DNA of 11,703 nucleotides from an uncultured Bilophila sp. (GTDB lineage Bacteria; Desulfobacterota; Desulfovibrionia; Desulfovibrionales; Desulfovibrionaceae), in contig CABKMN010000070.1 of NCBI GenBank assembly GCA_902373525.1, positions 1 through 11,703 on the forward strand. Direction: 5' to 3'. Under the pieces are notes generated by a model. The model did no database searches and had not been told where the DNA came from. It worked only from the letters and a program-made list of their open reading frames with translations. The position numbers and the translations under genes were made by a program. Every line of letters begins with the position of its first letter. The stretch's first letter is position 1. Positions 7,034-11,703 of the stretch are shown here, piece after piece.

Positions 7034-7065
7034 ATTATAGAAAGGATGCCTGAGAAAAGCGTCAA
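7034..7065 (-). promoter_or_regulatory. Candidate promoter of the pilin gene
   Basis: On the minus strand there is a perfect TATAAT (7039 to 7034), 45 bases before the pilin start codon. The best -35, TTGACG (7065 to 7060), overlaps the stop codon of the upstream dus gene but sits 20 bases away, longer than the usual 16-18. The -10 box is strong; activity may need an activator because of the long spacer. It argues that the pilin is transcribed on its own, not only with dus. Confidence 0.5.
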
Positions 7066-8075
7066 TCCCGTACGGGGTTCCCGGTTTCGAAGACGCGCAG
7101 GGCGCGCTCGAAATCGTCCCAGCTCCGGCAGGCGATGATGTCCGCCCGGAGTTGCTTCGAGCCTTCGATATGCCGCACGTAGCGGGGAACGATGGTCCGC
7201 ATCTTGAGCAGGGCCACCTTTTCCGTACTCAGTTCACGGGCGAGCCGCGCGTGCTCCCGGATGCGGGACAACAGCGTGGGCACGTCCGCAAGTTCCGGTT
7301 CCCGGCCCGCCAGCAGGTCGAGATGCGCCTTGAAAATCGCGGGATCACGCAGCGCGCCGCGCGCGTACATGACGGTATCCACGCCCGTCTCAGCGAGACA
7401 GCGCACCCCGTCCTCGGCGGTGAACAAGTCGCCGCTGGCGATGACGGGCAGCGATACGAGCGCCTTCAATTCCTTGAGGACGTCCCAGCGCGCCGTTCCG
7501 GTAAATCCCTGCTTCGCCGTGCGCGGGTGCAGCGTCAGCCAGCCCGCACCGATGGACTCCAGCGCCGGAGCCAGAACGCGCCACGTTTCGGCGGCGGGCG
7601 TTTTGCCCGGCTCGTCCCAGCCGAGGCGCAATTTGAAGCCCACCCGGCCACGCCCGGCGGCGCGGACCAAGGCTTCGGCCACCAGCAGGGCGTTGTCGAT
7701 GTCCTTGCACATCGCCGCACCCGAACCCGTGCGCGCGACCTTGGGCACGGAGCAGCCCATGTTGCAGTCGAACCAGACGAACCCCTTCTCCCGAAGCCGT
7801 TCCGTCGCCGCCTCCATGAACGGAGCCTCGCTGCCGAACAACTGGACGACCACGGGATCGTCCTCCGGGCAGGTGGCGAACAGTTCCGCCGTGCCGGGGC
7901 TCTTGTAGATCAGCCCTTTGGCGCTGATCATTTCGGTGCAGCAGACCGCCGCGCCGAACTTCCGGCACAGCAGGCGAAAAGGCAGGTCCGACCATCCGGC
8001 GAGCGGCGCAAGCCACGGCTTGTCCGGGGCGAAGGGCAGAGAAAGGTTGTTCGTCAAGGCGATCACCATCGGCAT
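7062..8075 (-). CDS. dus: tRNA-dihydrouridine synthase, DusB/NifR3 type
   Basis: A 337-aa FMN enzyme that reduces specific uridines in tRNA D-loops with NADPH. Visible signatures: WLAPLAGWSDLPFR (21-34) at the start of the TIM barrel, VVVQLFGSEAPF (76-87), FDCNMGCSVPKV with the catalytic Cys108, GFKLRLGW (147-153), LHPRTAKQGFTG (182-193), VIASGDLFTAED (211-222) and VMYARGALRDPAIF (235-248) that bind FMN phosphate, then the C-terminal helical tRNA-binding domain. The residue after the catalytic Cys is Ser, where most members have Pro. The start is uncertain: ATG at 8075 or 8069 lack a clear Shine-Dalgarno, and a GTG at 8207 would add 44 residues with no family resemblance. It lies upstream of the pilin on the same strand and diverges from def. 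Confidence 0.92.
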   Translation of the reverse strand: MPMVIALTNNLSLPFAPDKPWLAPLAGWSDLPFRLLCRKFGAAVCCTEMISAKGLIYKSPGTAELFATCPEDDPVVVQLFGSEAPFMEAATERLREKGFVWFDCNMGCSVPKVARTGSGAAMCKDIDNALLVAEALVRAAGRGRVGFKLRLGWDEPGKTPAAETWRVLAPALESIGAGWLTLHPRTAKQGFTGTARWDVLKELKALVSLPVIASGDLFTAEDGVRCLAETGVDTVMYARGALRDPAIFKAHLDLLAGREPELADVPTLLSRIREHARLARELSTEKVALLKMRTIVPRYVRHIEGSKQLRADIIACRSWDDFERALRVFETGNPVRD

Positions 8076-8239
8076 GACGCCGGAAACGGCGAAGCGATAC
8101 GCCGCCGCGGCCCGGCAAGGCTTGCGTCCAAACTGTACTTTATCGTCCGGACGGGATAGGATACTCCACTGTGTATTGACACTTCCCGTTCTTCTAACCT
8201 GTTTCACCCACGAATGCCAACCCGCTCGCGAGAATTTAT

Positions 8240-8758
8240 ATGCCTTTGAAAATAGTTACCTATCCTAATCCGCTCCTCGGCAAGACCAGCCTCCCGATCA
8301 CCGAAGTCACCGACGAAATCCGCCGGCTTGCGGACGAAATGACCGAAACCATGTACAAATCGGACGGCATCGGCATCGCCGCCCCGCAGGTCGGCAAGCT
8401 CGTCCGTCTCGTGATCATCGACATCACCGGCCCCGAAAAACGCGAGGGCAAAATGGTGCTGGTCAACCCGGTGTGGACGCCGCTCCCGGACGCCGGGTCC
8501 ATCGAAAGCGAAGAGGGCTGCCTCTCCGTGCCCGACTACCGCGCCAAGGTCAAACGTACCGCGCGCATCCACGTCGAGGCCACCGATCTCGACGGCAAGC
8601 CCGTCAGCTTCGACGCCGACGACCTGCTCGCCATCTGCGTCCAGCACGAAATCGATCATCTGGACGGCAAGCTGTTCATCGACCGCATCAGCCGCCTCAA
8701 GCGGATGATGTACGAAAACAAGCTCAAGAAAGGCACCCGCCAGAGTCAGGTGAAGTAA
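8240..8758 (+). CDS. def: Peptide deformylase
   Basis: A complete 172-aa metalloenzyme that removes the formyl group from the N-terminal Met of new proteins. All three family motifs are present: GIGIAAPQVG (43-52), EEGCLSVP with metal ligand Cys94, and QHEIDHLDG with ligands His136 and His140 and catalytic Glu137. The Lys/Arg-rich C-terminal helix (RLKRMMYENKLKK) resembles the ribosome-binding helix of E. coli Def. The ATG at 8240 gives the canonical MPLKIVTYPNPLL; the ribosome site is weak (GAGA). Upstream, TTGACA at 8176-8181 is a perfect -35 hexamer but no good -10 is seen at the right distance. Its stop codon overlaps the start of fmt by one base (TAATG), so the two are cotranslated. Confidence 0.97.
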   Translation: MPLKIVTYPNPLLGKTSLPITEVTDEIRRLADEMTETMYKSDGIGIAAPQVGKLVRLVIIDITGPEKREGKMVLVNPVWTPLPDAGSIESEEGCLSVPDYRAKVKRTARIHVEATDLDGKPVSFDADDLLAICVQHEIDHLDGKLFIDRISRLKRMMYENKLKKGTRQSQVK

Positions 8759-9771
8759 TGTCCGCCGCCCAGAAGCCCCTGCGCATCGTCTTCATGGGGA
8801 CGCCGGATTTCGCCGCCACGGTGCTGCGGCATGTGGCGGACTGGCCCGGAGGCGAGGTCGTCGCGGCCTACTGCCAGCCCGACCGCCCCGCCGGGCGCGG
8901 GCACAAGCTCCAGCCGCCCGCCGTGAAGGTCGCCGCACAGGAACGCGGCATCCCCGTGTACCAGCCCCTGAACTTCAAGGACGAAGCCGACCGCGCCGCC
9001 CTCGCCGCCCTGCGTCCCGACGCGCTGGTCGTCGCCGCCTACGGGCTCATCCTGCCGCAGGCCGTGCTGGACATCCCGACCATCGGCCCCTTCAACGTCC
9101 ACGGCTCGCTTCTGCCGCAGTACCGGGGCGCGGCCCCGATCCAGCGGGCGATCATGGACGGCAACAAGCTCACGGGCATCACCATCATGCGGATGGAACG
9201 CGGGCTGGACACCGGCCCCATGCTCTCCCAGCGCGCTCTCGGCATCGGCATCGACGACACCGCCGCCACCCTGCATGACGAACTCGCCGACCTCGGCGGA
9301 CGGCTCATGGTCGAGGTGCTCCAGCAGTACGCCGACGGCGACCCGACCACGCCCATCCCGCAGGACGACGCGCTGGCGACCCACGCCGCCAAACTGACCA
9401 AGGCCGACGGGCATATCGGCTGGGACGAGGACGCCGAAGTCCTGCACGCCCGCATGCGCGGCGTGACCCCGTGGCCCGGCGCACAGACGGTCTTCCTGCT
9501 GCCCAACCGCGATCCCCTGCCCGTCCTGCTCCAGCCGGGACGCCCCGGCGAAACGTACGCGGACGGCCCGCGCCCCACGCCGGGGACCATCGTGGGCCTG
9601 CGCGGCGGCAAGCTGCTCATCGCCTGCCGGGACGCCCTGTACGAACTCTCGACGCTCAAACCCGCCGGAAGCAAGCCCATGTCCGCCGAAGCCTTCTGGA
9701 ACGGCTATTGCCGTCCCGCCGGCAAAGGCCAGACCGATCCGGGCCGTGCCGTTTCGCCTGCGGATGTGTAA
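8758..9771 (+). CDS. fmt: Methionyl-tRNA formyltransferase
   Basis: A complete 337-aa enzyme that formylates Met-tRNAfMet using 10-formyltetrahydrofolate, making the substrate whose product Def later trims. The N-terminal Rossmann domain starts LRIVFMGTPDFAA (8-20). The signature NVHGSLLPQYRGAAPIQ (113-129) carries catalytic Asn113 and His115, and GLDTG gives Asp151. The C-terminal OB-like domain contains AKLTKADGHIGWD and MRGVTPWPGA. The ATG at 8758 overlaps the def stop; AGGTGA at 8748-8753 is its ribosome site with a short 4-base spacing. Coupling of def and fmt is the usual bacterial arrangement. Confidence 0.97.
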   Translation: MSAAQKPLRIVFMGTPDFAATVLRHVADWPGGEVVAAYCQPDRPAGRGHKLQPPAVKVAAQERGIPVYQPLNFKDEADRAALAALRPDALVVAAYGLILPQAVLDIPTIGPFNVHGSLLPQYRGAAPIQRAIMDGNKLTGITIMRMERGLDTGPMLSQRALGIGIDDTAATLHDELADLGGRLMVEVLQQYADGDPTTPIPQDDALATHAAKLTKADGHIGWDEDAEVLHARMRGVTPWPGAQTVFLLPNRDPLPVLLQPGRPGETYADGPRPTPGTIVGLRGGKLLIACRDALYELSTLKPAGSKPMSAEAFWNGYCRPAGKGQTDPGRAVSPADV

Positions 9772-9775
9772 CAAA

Positions 9776-9815
9776 CCGGGGGAGAGCGCTTTTTGAAAAA
9801 AGCGCCCTCCCCCGG
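9776..9815 (+). terminator. Hairpin downstream of fmt
   Basis: The arms 9776-9793 and 9798-9815 pair almost completely (one mismatch), with a G-rich base and an A/T-rich top carrying the T-run of one arm against the A-run of the other. It starts 4 bases after the fmt stop codon. The T-run is inside the stem, not after it, so it could work as a terminator in either direction or as an RNA-stabilising stem. The general build (G-tract, GAG, T-run, loop) resembles the palindrome at 13-64. The sequence CCCCCTCCCGCAAAAAC just after it looks like a dispersed gene-end element. Confidence 0.65.
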
Positions 9816-10066
9816 ACCCCCTCCCGCAAAAACTTCGACTGGTGGGGAGGTTGCGCGACGGGAGTTCCGTAACGCGCCCAAAATCGGAACACATCTTCCC
9901 GCTCCCGCCCCGAAGAAGCGCCGTCCGCCAACCGTATCGGATTGCAAGAAAAACAGGGAAAGACGCAACGGCTCCGTTGTGCAAACGGGAAGAACCCCGT
10001 ATGATTCTTCCGCGCCTTTCCGTTCAGGCGCATTTCCTCCGCTCCCCCCAACCGGGTAACGCCACG

Positions 10067-10864
10067 GTGAACACTCCCCAATCCGCATTCAGGCTCCCCA
10101 AAGACGAATACGGCGGCACCGGCAAACGCCTGTTCATCGGCCTCGTCGCCGGTACGGCCACCCTGCTCTGCCTGCTCCTCCTGTGCATCTGGCTGATCCC
10201 GACCATCGGGTTCGCGGCCATCCATCCGTGGCTTCCGGTCATCGCGGGCGTCGTCTTCGGCGGGGCCATCCTCGCGATCATCTGGCTGTCCGTGGGACTC
10301 GTGCTGCACGCCTACACCGGCAAGCCCGTGCTCGGCACCTCGCGGCTCCGGGGCATCACCATCCGCCTGCTCCTGCCGCTCATGGAGCTGATGGGGCGCA
10401 TGATGCGCATCCCCGTCTCCACGGTGCGCCGCTCGTTCATCAAGGTGAACAACGAACTGGTCCTGAGCGCGAACATCCGGTGCGAGCCGCGCCAGCTCCT
10501 CGTGCTCCTGCCGCACTGCATCCAGTCGAGCCGCTGCACGCACCGCCTCACCTACCACATCGACAACTGCGTGCGCTGCGGAGCCTGCCCGATCAAGGAC
10601 GTACTCGGCCTGCGCGACGCCTACGGCGTACAGGTGGCCATCGCCACCGGCGGCACCATCGCCCGCCGCATCGTGGTGCAGGCGCGGCCCCGGATCATCG
10701 TCGCGGTGGCCTGCGAGCGCGACCTGTCCTCGGGCATTCAGGATACGCATCCTCTGCCCGTCTTCGGCGTCATCAACGAACGCCCCAACGGCCCCTGTCT
10801 CGACACCTTCGTCAGCATCCGACGGCTCGAATCCGCCATCCGGCGGTTCATCGGCATGGAATAA
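10067..10864 (+). CDS. DUF116 membrane-anchored Cys-rich protein
   Basis: A 265-aa protein of the DUF116 family, which has no established function. Two membrane helices lie near the N-terminus (about 21-45 and 52-80). The soluble part holds a Cys cluster in LLPHCIQSSRC (C151, C157) and NCVRCGACPI (C168, C171, C174), plus C139, C216 and C244, which suggests an iron-sulfur cluster or metal site facing the cytoplasm. The start is uncertain: GTG at 10067 fits the change to coding-like codon use and gives a short tail before the first helix, while an ATG at 10001 with GGGAAG upstream would add 22 residues. It follows fmt in the same direction after a 295-bp gap with a hairpin, so it may be cotranscribed or separately driven. 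I recall the def-fmt-DUF116 order from Desulfovibrio; that is from memory. Confidence 0.85.
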   Translation: MNTPQSAFRLPKDEYGGTGKRLFIGLVAGTATLLCLLLLCIWLIPTIGFAAIHPWLPVIAGVVFGGAILAIIWLSVGLVLHAYTGKPVLGTSRLRGITIRLLLPLMELMGRMMRIPVSTVRRSFIKVNNELVLSANIRCEPRQLLVLLPHCIQSSRCTHRLTYHIDNCVRCGACPIKDVLGLRDAYGVQVAIATGGTIARRIVVQARPRIIVAVACERDLSSGIQDTHPLPVFGVINERPNGPCLDTFVSIRRLESAIRRFIGME

Positions 10865-10882
10865 AGACAACGCCTCCGGCGG

Positions 10883-10934
10883 CAAGGGGCTACCGCCCCT
10901 TGACCCTGTCCGGGGGGAATGCTTCCCCCCGGAC
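10883..10934 (+). repeat. Two adjacent GC-rich hairpins after the DUF116 gene
   Basis: The first hairpin has 8-bp arms at 10883-10890 and 10895-10902 with loop TACC. The second has 12-bp arms at 10908-10919 and 10923-10934 with loop TGC. Together with CTCCGGCGGCAAGGGG before them and GGACCCCCTC after them, they look like the dispersed gene-end palindromes common in this group. They may end the DUF116 transcript or protect its 3' end; no T-run follows. Confidence 0.6.
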
Positions 10935-10944
10935 CCCCTCGAAA

Positions 10945-11000
10945 CGAAAAGAAGCGGTCCGGCATCCAGCTTACGCTGGCTCCCGGACCGCTTCTTTTCG
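10945..11000. terminator. Long 18-bp hairpin with inner stem, possible bidirectional terminator
   Basis: The arms 10945-10962 and 10983-11000 are perfect 18-bp reverse complements. Inside, 10966-10970 and 10975-10979 form a second 5-bp stem with loop TTAC, flanked by 3-base internal loops. The base of the stem has AAAA on one side and TTTT on the other. It is the third of three consecutive hairpins after the DUF116 gene and separates that unit from the right end of the window. Type is inferred from shape only. Confidence 0.6.
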
Positions 11001-11019
11001 TCCCGACGCCGTTGGACAT

Positions 11020-11166
11020 GTCCCTTTTCAGAGTTACGGCGGCACCAAGATTACCCCGAAAGAACGCTGGGAAAGCGAACGTATGCCGTGGGTGCGCGTT
11101 TCACCGACCGGAGTGCCGCTTTTCTCCCGGAGAAGAAGAAGAAGAAGAAAACCGTCCCGCTATTAA
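11020..11166 (+). pseudogene. Possible 3' fragment of an unknown gene
   Basis: From about 11020 to a TAA at 11164-11166 one plus-strand frame reads YGGTKITPKERWESERMPW, then VRVSPTGVPLF, then a run of Arg and KPSRY. The composition looks like real protein, but the frame has no start codon between the hairpin at 10945-11000 and an internal ATG at 11083, and no family is recognised. The Arg run is encoded by the AGA microsatellite. It may be a gene remnant, or chance. The frame used by the next gene is also open here, so the reading is not certain. Confidence 0.2.
11130..11150 (+). repeat. GAA/AGA trinucleotide microsatellite
   Basis: About six tandem AGA (GAA) triplets followed by AAA. Slippage of whole triplets would not change reading frame, so phase variation through this tract is unlikely; depending on frame it encodes Arg or Glu runs. 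Confidence 0.8.
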
Positions 11167-11231
11167 CTTGAATTATCATCTACTCCAGAATAACGGCCTC
11201 ATCCCCAACAACGTCTCTATACGAGGCCGAT

Positions 11232-11535
11232 ATGCTGAAAGCCCTTTCCACTCCGGTGTCCCTGTTGCTCCTTGCGTGCACTATCCTCATCTTTACCGGG
11301 ACCTGCGCCTTCATCAACAGGTACAAATCCTCATCAATGAAATCCAAGTCATCAAAGACGACACGTTCACAAACACCATGACAGGCTACCGGGGCAGCTC
11401 CGCGGAAGAAATCGATCTCGATACCGGCGCATACCGCCATTACAACATCATCAAAACCCAGTACTCTCGGATTGGATTCAGCCCACCCGGCGACACTGCT
11501 TTCCCCCGCGCCGATCTCAATTCTCCCAAACGCGA
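11232..11535 (+). pseudogene. Small membrane-anchored protein gene, apparently frameshifted
   Basis: The ATG at 11232 has GAGG five bases upstream and opens a 49-codon frame: MLKALSTPVS, then LLLLACTILIFTGTCAFINR, a clear membrane helix with GC-rich third positions. After the helix this frame turns into a Ser/Lys/Thr-rich tail and stops at 11381. From about 11318 the frame one base back looks much more like protein: QVQILINEIQVIKDDTFTNT, then MTGYRGSSAEEIDLDTGAYR, then HYNIIKTQYSR, again with mostly C or G in third position. This reads like one protein, an N-terminal anchor plus a soluble domain, split by the loss of one base. No slippery heptamer for programmed frameshifting is visible. An ATG of the second frame overlaps the TGA of the first (ATGA), so two coupled genes are an alternative. 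The second frame has no stop before the terminator at 11536. No family recognised. Confidence 0.4.
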
Positions 11536-11571
11536 CGGCCCGCCCTGCATGAACAGGACGGGCCGCTTTTT
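11536..11571 (+). terminator. Intrinsic terminator
   Basis: The arms 11536-11547 and 11554-11565 form a 12-bp GC-rich stem with one mismatch and loop CATGAA, followed after one base by TTTTT (11567-11571). This is the best classical rho-independent terminator in the window and shows that a plus-strand transcript ends here, supporting a real transcription unit over 11232-11535. Confidence 0.8.
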
Positions 11572-11666
11572 CCCCCAAACGCACTACCGGGAAACTTCCA
11601 ATAAGGTTCAGGCCTTCGCGCCGCTGCGATCAAGGCCCGCCCCGTTTACGAACGTCTTGGGAGGGA

Positions 11667-11703
11667 GAGAGGAGGGGTTTGGGGAGGGGAGAGGGAACCT
11701 TTC
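11667..11703. repeat. Half-copy of the palindrome seen at the left edge
   Basis: Aligned to positions 2-36, this stretch matches in about 31 of 37 columns (my own alignment, two one-base gaps), including the shared GAGGG-A-CCTTTC end. The window stops exactly where the loop of the palindrome would begin. The stretch from the terminator to here (11572-11666) shows nothing else recognisable. Confidence 0.6.

Noticed and set aside
8746..9984. 412-codon minus-strand open frame over fmt, and a similar 409-codon one over 9656-10885
   Set aside because: Both are antisense to fmt and the DUF116 gene, which have full family motifs; long antisense frames are expected at this GC content.
11130..11150. 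Triplet repeat considered as a phase-variation switch
   Set aside because: Gain or loss of whole triplets keeps the frame, and no intact gene clearly depends on it.
11180..11584. 134-codon minus-strand open frame at the right end
   Set aside because: It begins inside a plus-strand terminator, lacks a Shine-Dalgarno and lies in phase against the more protein-like plus frame, so it is taken as a shadow.
1..11703. CRISPR arrays, tRNA or rRNA genes, transposases, defence or toxin genes
   Set aside because: None was seen on either strand: no regularly spaced direct repeats, no cloverleaf-like sequences and no recognisable mobile or defence protein.

Overview
The window is about 11.7 kb of GC-rich bacterial chromosome made up almost entirely of housekeeping genes. 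The most likely source is a sulfate- or sulfite-reducing Deltaproteobacterium of the Desulfovibrionaceae (Desulfovibrio/Bilophila type). This is inferred from four things: the gene order rpoZ-dnaJ, the cluster def-fmt-DUF116, the protein sequences themselves, and GC-rich hairpins behind genes in a style typical of that group. No search was possible, so the genus is not fixed.

Layout, left to right. (1) Positions 1-1500, minus strand: rpoZ (RNA polymerase omega) followed 27 bp later by dnaJ, closed by a perfect 24-bp palindrome at the left edge. (2) 1609-3870: sdaA (single-chain L-serine dehydratase, minus) diverges from a MarC/SnatA-family membrane protein (plus). Together they suggest handling of serine or other small neutral amino acids. 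(3) 3871-4393: a 523-bp stretch without a convincing gene, holding one clear hairpin. (4) 4394-6143: a DHH-family phosphoesterase (minus) diverges from a Maf nucleotide pyrophosphatase (plus, GTG start). (5) 6137-8075, minus strand: a type IV pilin-like protein whose C-terminal two thirds is strikingly AT-rich, preceded by a DusB/NifR3-type tRNA-dihydrouridine synthase; the pilin gene overlaps the end of maf tail to tail. (6) 8240-10864, plus strand: def (peptide deformylase) and fmt (Met-tRNA formyltransferase) overlap by one base, and a membrane-anchored Cys-rich DUF116 protein follows. (7) 10865-11703: three consecutive hairpins, a possible gene remnant with a GAA/AGA microsatellite, a small membrane-protein gene that appears frameshifted and ends at a good intrinsic terminator, and finally half of the same palindrome family found at the left edge.

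Functionally, the window covers transcription (omega), protein folding (DnaJ), translation initiation and N-terminal processing (Fmt and Def act in sequence on formyl-Met), tRNA modification (Dus), nucleotide clean-up (Maf, DHH), serine breakdown, and one cell-surface filament subunit. No CRISPR array, tRNA, rRNA, transposase, defence system or obvious new multi-gene system was seen. The observations most worth following are the mosaic pilin, the frameshifted small membrane gene, the sdaA-marC pairing, the DUF116 protein and the dispersed palindromes at both ends.
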